DNA of 64,000 nucleotides from JALYUM01 sp036688685 (GCF_036688685.1 NZ_JAQQPS010000004.1:62001-126000); one strand, 5' to 3'. Numbered from the stretch's first letter, positions 45,948 to 55,049 are shown. The notes: generated by a model not told the origin, from the sequence alone. Translations and numbers: made by a program.

Positions 45948-46489
45948 AACGCACGATTCCAACCTTGCTGGCCATCCTGCTCGCAGGCTGCGCCGGTCGT
46001 GATGTTCAGCAATACCAGGCGAATACGCCGGTGCTCGACCCGGCCGAATACTTCACCGGCGTCACCGATGCATGGGGCATGTTCCAACAGCGCGACGGCA
46101 AGGTGACCAAGCGCTTCCACGTTGAAATTACCGGCAGCCAGCAGCAGGGCGCGCTGCTGCTGGATGAACGCTTCCGCTACGATGACGGCACCACGCAACA
46201 GCGGGTCTGGCGTCTGGTGCGCGATGGCAAGGATGACGGCGGCCAGCACTGGCGCGGCACCGCGGCCGACGTCAAGGGCGAGGCGCGCGGTAGCGCCGCC
46301 GGCAATGCGCTGCGCTGGCAATACACGCTGCTGCTGCCGGTCGACGGCACCACCTACGCCATGCAGTTTGACGACTGGATGTTCCTGGTCGACCGCTGCA
46401 CCATGATCAACCGCGCCAGCATGCGCAAGTTTGGCATCGAGTTTGGCCAGGTGACGTTGACCTTCCGGAGGCGCGCATGCAGCCCTTGA
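45944..46489 (+). CDS. DUF3833 lipoprotein
   Basis: 181 residues. The N-terminus has a lipoprotein signal with lipobox AILLAGCAG (Cys near residue 17). The mature domain, with DPAEYFTGVTDAWGMFQQRDGK and FHVEITG, and the end with CTMINRASMRKFGIEFGQVTLTF, is that of DUF3833, a lipocalin-like periplasmic family that travels with this operon. It could carry the modified lipid. Start overlaps the MFS stop. Confidence 0.8.
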   Translation: MKRTIPTLLAILLAGCAGRDVQQYQANTPVLDPAEYFTGVTDAWGMFQQRDGKVTKRFHVEITGSQQQGALLLDERFRYDDGTTQQRVWRLVRDGKDDGGQHWRGTAADVKGEARGSAAGNALRWQYTLLLPVDGTTYAMQFDDWMFLVDRCTMINRASMRKFGIEFGQVTLTFRRRACSP

Positions 46490-47253
46490 ACACCCCCATC
46501 CGCAACTGGGACGGCTTGCGTGTGTGGATCATTGGCGCTTCCAGCGGCATCGGCGCGGCGCTGGCCACCGAAGCGCTGCAAGCCGGCGCGCGCGTGGCGC
46601 TGTCCGCCCGCCGCGCAGAGCGCTTGCAGGCCGTCGCCGGCGCGCATCCGCAAGCGCTGGTGGTGCCGATCGACATTCTGGACCGGGATGCCTGGGGTGC
46701 GCGCCATGCGCACATCTGCGCTGCCTTCGGCGGTGTCGACCTGATCATCTTCTGCGCCGCCGACTATCGCCCGGAACGCAGCTGGGACGTCGACCCGGTG
46801 CGCGCCTCGCAGACGCTGGAAACCAATCTGGGCAGCGTGTATACCGGCCTGGCCACCGTCTTGCCGGCGATGCTGGCGCGCGGCAGCGGCGGCATTGCCC
46901 TGGTGGCAAGCGTGGCGGGCTATTTCGGTCTGCCCAACGCCAGCGTGTACGGCCCCACCAAGGCCGCGCTGATCAACCTGGCCGAGCTGCTGTATGTCGA
47001 CCTGCGGCCGCGCGGGCTGAGCGTCTACCTGATCAATCCCGGCTTTGTGCAGACGCCGCTGACGGCGAAGAACGAATTTTCCATGCCGGCGCTGCAAACC
47101 CCGGCCGAAGCGGCGCGCGCGATCCGACATGGCATCAGCGCCGGACGCTTTGAGATCCACTTCCCGCGCCGCTTCACGCTGGCAATGAAGCTGGTGCGCT
47201 GGCTGCCTTACCGCTTGCGATTCGCGCTGATAGCGCGCCTGGTGCGCCCATGA
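46477..47253 (+). CDS. Short-chain dehydrogenase/reductase
   Basis: 258 residues; the start lies 12 bases inside the preceding gene. IIGASSGIGAALATEALQAGA is the NAD(P) glycine-rich loop and YGPTKAALINLAELLYVDL the catalytic Tyr-x-x-x-Lys; SVAG with the catalytic Ser precedes it. It should reduce or oxidise a hydroxyl/keto intermediate in the operon's lipid pathway. Stop overlaps the next ATG. Confidence 0.88.
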   Translation: MQPLNTPIRNWDGLRVWIIGASSGIGAALATEALQAGARVALSARRAERLQAVAGAHPQALVVPIDILDRDAWGARHAHICAAFGGVDLIIFCAADYRPERSWDVDPVRASQTLETNLGSVYTGLATVLPAMLARGSGGIALVASVAGYFGLPNASVYGPTKAALINLAELLYVDLRPRGLSVYLINPGFVQTPLTAKNEFSMPALQTPAEAARAIRHGISAGRFEIHFPRRFTLAMKLVRWLPYRLRFALIARLVRP

Positions 47254-47675
47254 TCAGCCGACTGGAGCTGCTGCTCGCATGGTACGCCGCGCTGGCGCCG
47301 GATAACCTGCACCGGACGCGGGAGTTTTATGCGGTCGACGCCCACTTCCGCGACCCGTTCAATGACGTGCGCGGGGTGGCGTCGGTGGAAACGATCCTGC
47401 GCCATATGTTCGCCAATAGTGACAATCCGCACTTCCTGATCGGCGAACGCATCGTGCAGGCAGAGCGGGCTTTTGTGACGTGGACGTTTGTCTTCACGCT
47501 GCGCGGCAAAACCCATGAGATCGCCGGCGGCACGCACTTTCACTTCAATGCCCACGGCCTGGTCACGCTGCACCGCGACTATTGGGACGCCGCCGAAGAA
47601 CTGCTACAGAAGTTGCCGCTGGTCGGTGGGCCGATCCGCTGGCTGCGGCGGCGCTTTGCCGCCAACGTAATTTAA
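47250..47675 (+). CDS. NTF2-like (SnoaL-type) protein
   Basis: 141 residues. The single alpha+beta NTF2-like domain is recognisable by EFYAVDAHFRDPFNDVRG and the later HFHFNAHGLVTLHRDYWD. Family members are isomerases, cyclases or binding proteins with a conical pocket. It is the last gene of the operon; its stop overlaps the convergent DUF2177 gene by 4 bases. Ligand unknown. Confidence 0.75.
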   Translation: MISRLELLLAWYAALAPDNLHRTREFYAVDAHFRDPFNDVRGVASVETILRHMFANSDNPHFLIGERIVQAERAFVTWTFVFTLRGKTHEIAGGTHFHFNAHGLVTLHRDYWDAAEELLQKLPLVGGPIRWLRRRFAANVI

Positions 47676-48106
47676 GCCCAGCGGTCGGCCACGAACCAGC
47701 CGCCGGTCGCCGCGGCAGCACTCAAAAAGCCGCCCCAGGCGATATCGGCCAGCGACAAGCCCAGCGGCCAGGCCCTGAGGATCGCGTAATTGGTCAGGTC
47801 GTAGGTAGCGTAAGCCACCAGGCCCAGCACCAATCCGTGCAGCGCCGCTGTCTGCCAGCCGGACGCCCGCAGGCCGGGCGCCACCGCCAGGAACACCACG
47901 CCGGCAGCGTAGGCCAGGTAGAACACCGATGCCGCAGCAATGCGCGGCTGCGGCAGCATCAGCTCGCCCAGCGCCTCCTTGTAGGCGAGCGCCATGTACA
48001 GCCCAATCCATAACGCGTCGAGTACCAGCAGCGCCAACAACACGCCGCCATAAGCAAACAACCATTGCTGCACACTCAGTGCCTGAACTTGCGCGGATGC
48101 CGACAT
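47672..48106 (-). CDS. DUF2177-like small membrane protein
   Basis: 144 residues from ATG 48106. Four hydrophobic segments, with LLALLVLDALWIGLYMALAY, LGLVAYATYDLTNYAILRAW and DIAWGGFLSAAAATGGWFV, match the DUF2177 pattern (D.LWLG...; YDLTN; W...). Many homologues follow CFA/DUF1365 operons. It is encoded convergently to the operon, so it has its own promoter upstream of 48106. Confidence 0.75.
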   Translation of the reverse strand: MSASAQVQALSVQQWLFAYGGVLLALLVLDALWIGLYMALAYKEALGELMLPQPRIAAASVFYLAYAAGVVFLAVAPGLRASGWQTAALHGLVLGLVAYATYDLTNYAILRAWPLGLSLADIAWGGFLSAAAATGGWFVADRWA

Positions 48107-48214
48107 TGAAGATCCTCGGTGGTAGATGGATGAAGCCCATAGTAGCGGATACCAATCTCGGCGTTCCGTCTGCCAACACACCTTTCGGTGCCGTCAGCGC
48201 GAGCCCGGGTCCGC

Positions 48215-48916
48215 TCAGGCGACGGTCATGGCACGCAGCGCCGACGTGACGTCGTGCAAGCGCGCCACTTCGCAGGTCGGCCGCGCGTGGGTATCGTTCG
48301 TCAGCTTGCCGGGATTGAACCAGCAACTGTCGATCCCGAACCGGTTGGCGCCGAGTATGTCTGCATCGAGGCGGTCGCCGATGATGATGGTCTCCCCGGG
48401 CGAGAAGGCGCGCGCCAGCTTCACGGTGTAATCGAAAAAACGAACGTCCGGCTTGGCGTGGCCGGATGCCTCGGACGTGGCAACGAAGGACACGTGCGCG
48501 TGCAGTCCCGAGTTGGTGATGCGCCGGTGCTGGATCGATTCGATGCCGTTCGTGATGATGCCCACCTCGCCAATGGCGGCCAGGGTCGCGCACAGCTGCA
48601 GCGCACCGTCAATCAACACGACCGTATCCGGCAGTGACGCCTGGTACAGGTGGCTGGCGGCCTCCGGATCCAGCGCCAAGTGGTGCGAGGCAAACGTGCG
48701 CCGAAACCGTTCCACCTTCAAGAAATCTTTTGAGACGGTACCGTGCTCGAATGCCTTCCAGAGTGCGATGTTAATCGCCTGGTATTGCGTAAATAATCCC
48801 TCCGGAATCGCGTGCAGCCCGAGTTCACGCATCGTCATCGCGAACGACAGGCGTTCGGATGCCTTGAAGTCGAGAAGCGTGTCGTCCAGGTCGAGAAGGA
48901 AGAGTCTGTAATTCAT
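48215..48916 (-). CDS. HAD-family pyrimidine nucleotidase (YjjG type)
   Basis: 233 residues from ATG 48916. HAD motif I FLLDLDDTLLDF, motif II VGIITNGIES, motif III with Lys in GHAKPDVRFF and motif IV IIIGDRLDADILGA are complete. NGIESIQHRRI and FGIDSCWFNP are typical of the YjjG/house-cleaning nucleotidase group, which removes non-canonical pyrimidine nucleoside monophosphates. Co-directional with the phosphorelay genes upstream but 123 bases away; it may be read through with them. Confidence 0.85.
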   Translation of the reverse strand: MNYRLFLLDLDDTLLDFKASERLSFAMTMRELGLHAIPEGLFTQYQAINIALWKAFEHGTVSKDFLKVERFRRTFASHHLALDPEAASHLYQASLPDTVVLIDGALQLCATLAAIGEVGIITNGIESIQHRRITNSGLHAHVSFVATSEASGHAKPDVRFFDYTVKLARAFSPGETIIIGDRLDADILGANRFGIDSCWFNPGKLTNDTHARPTCEVARLHDVTSALRAMTVA

Positions 48917-49039
48917 TTCATCGGCGCCACCATGCGTGGCAATTGGCTGGACTTGAACGCAGTCCGGAACCAACGATCATACTCGACCATGGGTGAGCCT
49001 GGGGAGGTGAACAGCGCCATTGGCGACGAGAGGTCGCGT

Positions 49040-50542
49040 CTATCCCTTGACCAGCTGCACGACAAACAGCCGCCCACCCGGCGCGCGTGAAGCGAGCAGC
49101 TGCACGCCATCTTCCAGCTTGACCTTGCCGCCAATCGGAACCGCCTCCTTGCTGGCCGCGTTCAACAAATCCGGCATCGCTTCATTGATCAGGTACCACG
49201 CTTCCTGGTGCAGCAAAAAGTATCCCACGCGCTTTTTATTGGCGGCGTCCAGCCGCTCGTTCGGCACGATATTGCGGTCGATATGCCAGGCGAACAGCGA
49301 CTGGCCCGAATACACCATCAGGCGATGCTGCTCGGGCCGGAAGCTGCCTTCCTGGCGCGACGAGTACAAATTCAATACCGGCAGCACGCCACGAAAACGG
49401 GTCGCACAAAACGGGCATACCGGTTTGGTGGTGTTGTCAAACACAAACCACTTCTGTTCGCATGCCGGGTTCTGGCACGGTTGCAGCAGGTCGACCGTCT
49501 TGACCAGCGCATTTTCCCATTCGTCGGCGGTCGGGCGCGCCTGCGGGTTGTGCAGGCCGTCGATGAAGGCGCGTTTGAACAGCTCCGCCAAGTAGGGGCC
49601 GGTGACGGTGTAGGGCAGCTTGTCGGTGTCCTTCCACGGCAGCTCGGACGCTTTCACGTTGACCAGCTTGATGCGGTTCGAAGCGTCGTCCGGATGCTCG
49701 ACGAACAGCGCCTTTTCTCCCATCGACATTTCTTCGTCACGGCCCGGGTCGTCGAGGTCGTGCACCTTGTCGCCGCGCAGCGGGTGGCGCAGCAGCAAAT
49801 ACATATAGATCAGCACGGCCAGCGCGTGGCGGTCGGTGGCGATCGACGGCAATTTGCGGTTCGGGTCGGCGCGCGGCAGGTGCGCCGTGATCACGCATTC
49901 GGGTGCGATGAAGTCGGGCGTGCCGACCACGTCCGGCGGGAATTTGCCCGGCACCACCAGGCCATCGATGTCGATCAGGCAGGCGCGTCCCGTGGTCGGG
50001 TCGATCAGCACGTTCTTGTAGCTGAGGTCGGAGTGCGCCAGGCCGGCCGCGTGGATGCGGCGCACGGCGCGTGCGATCATCAGGCACAGTTGCACCTGGC
50101 GGCGCCAGTCGCCCAGTTCGCGCGGGTCGAGGTATTTGTTGCGGTTCGATGGCGAGGCGAACCATTTGCCTTCCTTGTCGCGGCCCTTGATACCCAGCAT
50201 GTCATTGTTGCGCGAGCCGAATTCAAAAAAGAAATCGGCGTCGTAGAACGGCGCGACGATGCCAATGCGCCCTTCATGCTCGACGGTGGTGGTGGGCCAG
50301 CAAAACAGCTTTTTCCAGTAGTCTCCGCCGGCCTGGTTGAAAATGCGCTCGCGGTAGGTGCCGGTGATCATCGCTACCCGCTCGCGCGTGGCGGCGTTGT
50401 TGGCCTCGCCGCGAAAGAAACCGACCACGTAATCCTTGTTCGGCGAAAAATAGATATCTTTCATGCCGCCCGAGGCCTTGATCTCATCGACGAATTCGAC
50501 CACGGAACCGTCCGCGCCGGTCAAGCGTACTGTCTTAGTCAT
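49040..50542 (-). CDS. Ter-associated protein kinase with C-terminal zinc ribbon
   Basis: 500 residues. Kinase-fold signatures: HSDLSYKNVLID (catalytic loop, Asp and Asn), CLIDIDGLVV (DFG-equivalent DG), GTPDFIAPE (activation end) and a C-lobe RPTADEWENAL. The N-lobe is short and the glycine loop is not obvious. After the kinase (~1-350) a Cys4 ribbon CQNPACEQKW...CPFCATRF and a C-terminal small domain (~400-500) follow. This is the kinase partner of the TerY phosphorelay described by Aravind and colleagues. It overlaps the PP2C gene by 8 bases, so both are made together. Confidence 0.85.
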   Translation of the reverse strand: MTKTVRLTGADGSVVEFVDEIKASGGMKDIYFSPNKDYVVGFFRGEANNAATRERVAMITGTYRERIFNQAGGDYWKKLFCWPTTTVEHEGRIGIVAPFYDADFFFEFGSRNNDMLGIKGRDKEGKWFASPSNRNKYLDPRELGDWRRQVQLCLMIARAVRRIHAAGLAHSDLSYKNVLIDPTTGRACLIDIDGLVVPGKFPPDVVGTPDFIAPECVITAHLPRADPNRKLPSIATDRHALAVLIYMYLLLRHPLRGDKVHDLDDPGRDEEMSMGEKALFVEHPDDASNRIKLVNVKASELPWKDTDKLPYTVTGPYLAELFKRAFIDGLHNPQARPTADEWENALVKTVDLLQPCQNPACEQKWFVFDNTTKPVCPFCATRFRGVLPVLNLYSSRQEGSFRPEQHRLMVYSGQSLFAWHIDRNIVPNERLDAANKKRVGYFLLHQEAWYLINEAMPDLLNAASKEAVPIGGKVKLEDGVQLLASRAPGGRLFVVQLVKG

Positions 50543-52070
50543 GCGGACCCTGGGCTGGAGAGATGCGAGGCGTGATGAGAGCGATCGTGCGATCGTCGTG
50601 GTTGCCGGGCGACCAGAAATCGAGCCAGTCGAGCAGGCCCTGTTCCTTGCCGGGCACGGTATCGGCGAGGTGCAGCGTTTCTGCCAGTTCTGACCACAGC
50701 GCGTGCCAGTCGGCCGGGCGCGCCAGGCGCGCTTCGGTTTCGAAGCGCGGGTCGGAGACGCCGTCGGTCATCAATACCAGCGCCGTCATGTTGTTGCTGA
50801 GGACGAAGCGCGTGCGCCGCAGCAGCGCTTCCTGCGCCACTTCGGCCGCTTCCAGGAAGCGCGTCTGGCCGGAAAATTCGCCGCTGTCGACGTCGCCCAG
50901 CAGGGTGATGCCGTCCTCCACGCTATACACGCCCACTGCGCCATCGCCGACCCAGTAGGCGGCCGACAAGATGCCAAACGGGTAGCGCTTGCAGATGGCG
51001 ATCAGGGCCGTACTGGCGTAATCGCGCGGCACCGCTTGCAGGGTATCCTTGACGGCGGCGCACTCGTCCATGATGCCCTTGGCGGCGTAGTAGGCGGCGT
51101 TGCCGACCACGCCGGACAACACGGTGCGCAGGGCCAGGGCCGCTTCTTCGCTGCGGTCCTGGTCATACGACGCCACCGCTTCGTCAAGCATGGCGCCGCG
51201 CTCGCCGGACAAGGCGGCCGTCAGGCGCGCCGTGGCTTGCTCGCAGATGATGGCCGCTCCCTGGCGCGAATATTTGGCGCTGCCAGCGCCGTCGGCCAGC
51301 ACGGCGATTTGCCAGCCTGAGCCGGCCAGCTGGGCGATCCGGAAATCGTCGTCGCGAAAACTGCCGACGTGGGCATGCGAGCGCCCGCGCTTGCTGGCGG
51401 CGAGGATGCGGAAATGTTCGTCGGTCAACGCGGCGCAGTCGGTGTCGGTACGCGGGTAGGGCGCATCGACCGGGGGCGGCAGGTTCTGCCACATCTTTTT
51501 GGGATCGGGATTGACGGTCAGTTTCACGTTCGCAACCCGCAGCTGGCCCGGCTCGCTGGCGTAGTGATAGGTGACGCCAAGCAGCACCTCGCCGGGCGTC
51601 TGCGGCGTGCCGCTGACGATGCCGGACGCCGGCTCGACGGTCAGGCCGGTGTCGGGCGCCAGCGGCAGGAAGATGACTTTGTCTTCGGAGGGCGGGACGG
51701 CTTCGAGCGGCTGGCGGTAGGCGTCGCCGGCGCGGGCGTTGGGCAGGCGAAAGCCGATGTCGCGCAACAGCAGGGCCGGCGCCGGCGCCGGCGTGATGGC
51801 GGGCACCGGTGCGTCCGCTTCATCGGGCTGCGACAAGTCTTTCAGCGGTAAGGGAATCGGTTCGGCTGCGGCTGCTTGCGGCATGGGTGTCGGGTCCGGT
51901 GGGGTCGTAAAATCGTGCATCGTTTTCTCCAGACGCGCGTGAAACACGCCAATCAAGGCCCGAAATGGTGCGCTGTGCAGGAAGTCCTCGAGCTGCGCGC
52001 GGTCAGCTGCCGCAGAGGTTCCCAGCAGGTGGCGGCGCGCATAGGCGCGCAGGTTCTCGTCGATATCCAT
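50535..52070 (-). CDS. PP2C-family serine/threonine phosphatase with extended N-terminus
   Basis: 511 residues from ATG 52070 (product MDIDENLRAY). An N-terminal helical and Pro-rich part (~1-100) precedes an Ig/cadherin-like segment (~105-190: FLPLAPDTGLTVEPASG, GTPQTPGEVLLGVTY). The PP2C domain (~235-511) carries the metal-binding Asp residues: VLADGAGSAKYSRQGA, VGDGAVGVYS, LMTDGVSDPRF and GNHDDRTIAL. It is the antagonist of the kinase encoded next, with which it overlaps. The Ig-like segment is unusual for a cytoplasmic phosphatase. Confidence 0.88.
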   Translation of the reverse strand: MDIDENLRAYARRHLLGTSAAADRAQLEDFLHSAPFRALIGVFHARLEKTMHDFTTPPDPTPMPQAAAAEPIPLPLKDLSQPDEADAPVPAITPAPAPALLLRDIGFRLPNARAGDAYRQPLEAVPPSEDKVIFLPLAPDTGLTVEPASGIVSGTPQTPGEVLLGVTYHYASEPGQLRVANVKLTVNPDPKKMWQNLPPPVDAPYPRTDTDCAALTDEHFRILAASKRGRSHAHVGSFRDDDFRIAQLAGSGWQIAVLADGAGSAKYSRQGAAIICEQATARLTAALSGERGAMLDEAVASYDQDRSEEAALALRTVLSGVVGNAAYYAAKGIMDECAAVKDTLQAVPRDYASTALIAICKRYPFGILSAAYWVGDGAVGVYSVEDGITLLGDVDSGEFSGQTRFLEAAEVAQEALLRRTRFVLSNNMTALVLMTDGVSDPRFETEARLARPADWHALWSELAETLHLADTVPGKEQGLLDWLDFWSPGNHDDRTIALITPRISPAQGPHD

Positions 52071-52077
52071 GCAGACG

Positions 52078-53127
52078 CTATCCGCGCGCACGTGCCACGT
52101 CGAAGCCGGGGCCGTCCCCGCCGACGAAATTGCACGGGTTGTGGCAGGTCGGGCAGGTGGCCGGGCCATCGCCCTTGATGCACATGAGGGCGCCGCACGA
52201 ACACATGGCGAAGGCAATCGGGTTGCCGCAGTGCGGGCAGCCGGGGCTGCCGATCAGTGCATCGGTGTTCACCGTGCGGGCGATCGCGCGCGGGTCGGAC
52301 AGTTCGTCGTAATCGGCTTCCAGCGCAAACACGCCACGCAGGTGGTACAGGTCGACGCGCATGTTGAGGGCTTGTTCGTCGAGGCCGTGGCGCACCTTTT
52401 CGTATTTCATCAGGTAGGGCAGGCGCAGATTCTGGCAGCGGCCGGTGACCACGACCAGGTCTTCGTCGACGGTGGTGGCCTGGGCCATGTCGCCGATTTT
52501 TGCCATGATGTCGTTGTCGAGCTTGGCCAGGCTGACGCGCCCGCCGGACGTGTCGGAGACGGCGCGGCTTTGTGCCACCACCGACATCGTCACCCAGTCG
52601 ACGAAGCGTTTGAAATCCTGCTCGGTGGTGGCGTCCAGGGCCAGCACGTTCTCGGTAAAGCGCAGCAGCGCAGAGGTGGAGGCATGGGCGCCGATGGCAA
52701 TGGCGACCAGCGTCACGCGCGCCGCGTACTGCGCCTGCCAGCGCGCGACCGCGGCATCGATGTCGTCGGTTGGTTTGCCGTCGGTCATCAGGTACACCAC
52801 GGGGCGCCAGTCTCCCTTGCGCTCGGGCGTGCTGCCGACCACGTTGCGGTCGATCTCGTCCATCAGGTGGCCCATGCCGGCGCCCAGCGAGGTGCCCGAG
52901 CCGAGCGGCAGGCGCGGCGGATAAAAGCTGGCCAGTTCGGTCAGCGGCGCCAGCGTGCGCGCGCGGCCGGCAAAGGCGATGGCCGATAAAAACACCGATT
53001 CGAGCGCGTGCGGGTCGCGGCGCAGGCCGGCCACCAGGCGCTCGATGCCTTGCTGCAGCTGGCGCAGGCCGTCGCCGGCCATCGATTCGGACACGTCCAG
53101 CAGCAGGAAAATGGGCAGGCGGCGCAT
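52078..53127 (-). CDS. TerY-type vWA protein with C-terminal zinc ribbon (TerY-C)
   Basis: 349 residues from ATG 53127. The vWA domain (1-~215) has the MIDAS DVSESM and YLMTDGKPTDD. After a linker, the C-terminus is a cysteine-rich module with CPHCGNPIAF, CSCGALMC and CPTCHNPCNFV, the TerY-C zinc ribbon expected to bring the triad together. It starts 2 bases after the upstream TerY stop and ends 7 bases before the phosphatase start, so all belong to one operon. Part of the TerY-P signalling triad with kinase and phosphatase. Confidence 0.88.
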   Translation of the reverse strand: MRRLPIFLLLDVSESMAGDGLRQLQQGIERLVAGLRRDPHALESVFLSAIAFAGRARTLAPLTELASFYPPRLPLGSGTSLGAGMGHLMDEIDRNVVGSTPERKGDWRPVVYLMTDGKPTDDIDAAVARWQAQYAARVTLVAIAIGAHASTSALLRFTENVLALDATTEQDFKRFVDWVTMSVVAQSRAVSDTSGGRVSLAKLDNDIMAKIGDMAQATTVDEDLVVVTGRCQNLRLPYLMKYEKVRHGLDEQALNMRVDLYHLRGVFALEADYDELSDPRAIARTVNTDALIGSPGCPHCGNPIAFAMCSCGALMCIKGDGPATCPTCHNPCNFVGGDGPGFDVARARG

Positions 53128-53129
53128 GC

Positions 53130-53768
53130 TTACAGTACCAGGTTGACTTCGGCCGGTGGCGGCGGCAGCGCCATGCCGGCCGCGCCCACGCTGGCGCTGC
53201 CGGCCGTCACGGCTGAACTGACCCACTGGAAGAAGCTGGCAAAGCCGCTGCTGTCCATGGTGTCCAGGCTGACCACGATATGGGTGAGCAGTTTCAGCTG
53301 GTCGGGCACGCTTTTCGGGCCGGCCGCGCAGGCGATGATGGCCGCGAACTGGGCCGCCTTCACGCGCGGAATCGCTTCCTCGAAGGCGAGCGTGTCGGAC
53401 GGTTTGCCGTCGGTCATGATGAACAGCATCGGCCGCCAGTCGCCGCGTTCATCGGCGGTCGATTTGCGCACGTCGCGCGCGACCTTGTCGCAGATGTCGT
53501 GCAGGGCAGCGCCGAGGAAGGTGGGGCCGGATTCCGGGCAGACGATCTCGGGCAGGGTAACCTGGTCGAGTGGCGTCATGGGCAGCACTTCGATCACTTC
53601 GCGGTCGAAGGTGATCACGGACAGGCTCACGCTCTCCAGGGCGAATGGATTCTGGCGCAGCGAGGCGAGCAGAGCGTGCAGGCCGACATTGACGGCAGCG
53701 ATCGGCTCGCCGCGCATCGAGCCGGAGGTGTCCAGGGCCAGGTAGACCGGCAAACGACGATTGCTCAT
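53130..53768 (-). CDS. TerY-type vWA protein
   Basis: 212 residues. The vWA MIDAS DTSGSM, the later Thr in PTFLGAAL and FIMTDGKPSD are complete. It shares with the TerY at 54411 a conserved C-terminal tail, here LPPPPAEVNLVL. Such TerY paralogues are predicted to bind divalent metal and scaffold the phosphorelay. It lies 13 bases after the TerD gene. Confidence 0.9.
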   Translation of the reverse strand: MSNRRLPVYLALDTSGSMRGEPIAAVNVGLHALLASLRQNPFALESVSLSVITFDREVIEVLPMTPLDQVTLPEIVCPESGPTFLGAALHDICDKVARDVRKSTADERGDWRPMLFIMTDGKPSDTLAFEEAIPRVKAAQFAAIIACAAGPKSVPDQLKLLTHIVVSLDTMDSSGFASFFQWVSSAVTAGSASVGAAGMALPPPPAEVNLVL

Positions 53769-53781
53769 GTGTGATTCTCTT

Positions 53782-54390
53782 TTACTTGGTATAGGCTTGC
53801 ATCACTTCCACAAACCGGTCGGTCTGATGTGGCGTGCCGATTGCGTTGAAGGACCACGTGCCATTCGATCGTACCAGTTCCGCGAAGGTCAGCGAACACT
53901 GGCCATCGAGGGCGCTGTTGCCGCTGATGTTGTAGCGCGCGATTTCCTGGTTCTTGCCGTCGACGGCGCGGATGTAGGCATTCGCGACCTTGCCGAAATG
54001 CTGCTGCTTTTTCTTGCCTTCGTAGATCGAGACGACAAACAGGATGCGCGCGTACTGGCTGCCCACCTGGTCGAGTTTGACGATGATCTGCTCGTCGTCG
54101 CCGTCGCCTTCGCCGGTACGGTTGTCGCCGGTCAGCCAGATGGCCCCGCCCGGGTGCTGCTTGGCATTGTAGAAGATGGCGTCCTGCGGGCCGGTCATCT
54201 TTCCGTCCGCGCCCAGCACCAGGGCGATGGCGTCGAGGTCATATTCTTCTGGCTGCTTGCCGAACAGGCTGCCGAAGAAGCCGCCCTTGGCTTCGGCCAC
54301 GTCCCAGCCCAGACCGATTGTCACCTGGCTCAAATCGTTGTCCGCCTTGCGCAGGCTGACGCCCTGGCCCTTGTTCAAACTGACTGCCAT
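53782..54390 (-). CDS. TerD-domain protein
   Basis: 202 residues from ATG 54390 with GGAGAA 4 bases upstream. The TerD/CABP domain shows YDLDAIALVLGADGKM, DAIFYN and GDNRTGEGDGDDEQI, the acidic loop that binds Ca2+ in this family. FGSLFGKQPEEYD is an insertion before the main strand. Ter proteins of this type respond to membrane stress together with vWA partners. It is second in the operon. Confidence 0.92.
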   Translation of the reverse strand: MAVSLNKGQGVSLRKADNDLSQVTIGLGWDVAEAKGGFFGSLFGKQPEEYDLDAIALVLGADGKMTGPQDAIFYNAKQHPGGAIWLTGDNRTGEGDGDDEQIIVKLDQVGSQYARILFVVSIYEGKKKQQHFGKVANAYIRAVDGKNQEIARYNISGNSALDGQCSLTFAELVRSNGTWSFNAIGTPHQTDRFVEVMQAYTK

Positions 54391-54410
54391 CGCTGTTCTC
54401 CTTGTTGGTT

Positions 54411-55049
54411 TTAGACGACTACATTGATTTCCGGCGGTGGCGGCGGCAGGTCGAGCAGGCCGGCCGCTTCTTTCTTGTTCAGGTCGACTTTCTGGCTGGT
54501 CGTGGCAATCGATGCGCTGACCCATTTGAAGAAGGCGCGGATGGTGTTGCTGTCGGTGGTGTCGAGTTTTACCACTGAATCGGTGATGCGCTGCAGTTCG
54601 GTGGTGTCGGCGGCCGGGCCGGCGGCGCAGGCGATCAGGGCGCCGATTTTGGCGGCCTTGATGGCGGCGATGCCGGCGCTCAAGTCGTCGGTCGACGCGC
54701 CGTCGGTCATCATGAACACGATCGGCTTCCAGTCGCCTTTCTGGTCAACCGTGGTCTTGGCGACTTCCTGCTGCACCCGCTCGGCCAGCAGCAGCAGGGC
54801 GGCGCCCATCGAGGTGGTGCCGGAGGCGTTCAGGGCCGGCATCTGGAATTGCGCCAGCTCGGTGAGCGGCACCACCTGGGCGGCGGTTTCGGCGAAGGTA
54901 ATCACGGACAGGTAGGCTGATTCGAGCGCGTGCGGATCCTGGCGCAGGGCCGACACCAGCGTTTGAATGCCATTTCGCACCGCTTCGATCGGTTCGCCGT
55001 GCATCGAGCCGGAGGTGTCCAGCAAAAGGTAGACGGGCAGTTTTCTCAT
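54411..55049 (-). CDS. TerY-type vWA protein, first gene of the left arm
   Basis: 212 residues from ATG 55049. MIDAS DTSGSM and FMMTDGASTDD are present; TTSMGAALLLL supplies the metal-binding Thr. The C-terminal tail LPPPPPEINVVV matches the tail of the TerY at 53130. The longer frame (to 55166) extends into the promoter region and is not supported. First gene of the minus-strand arm. Confidence 0.9.
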   Translation of the reverse strand: MRKLPVYLLLDTSGSMHGEPIEAVRNGIQTLVSALRQDPHALESAYLSVITFAETAAQVVPLTELAQFQMPALNASGTTSMGAALLLLAERVQQEVAKTTVDQKGDWKPIVFMMTDGASTDDLSAGIAAIKAAKIGALIACAAGPAADTTELQRITDSVVKLDTTDSNTIRAFFKWVSASIATTSQKVDLNKKEAAGLLDLPPPPPEINVVV

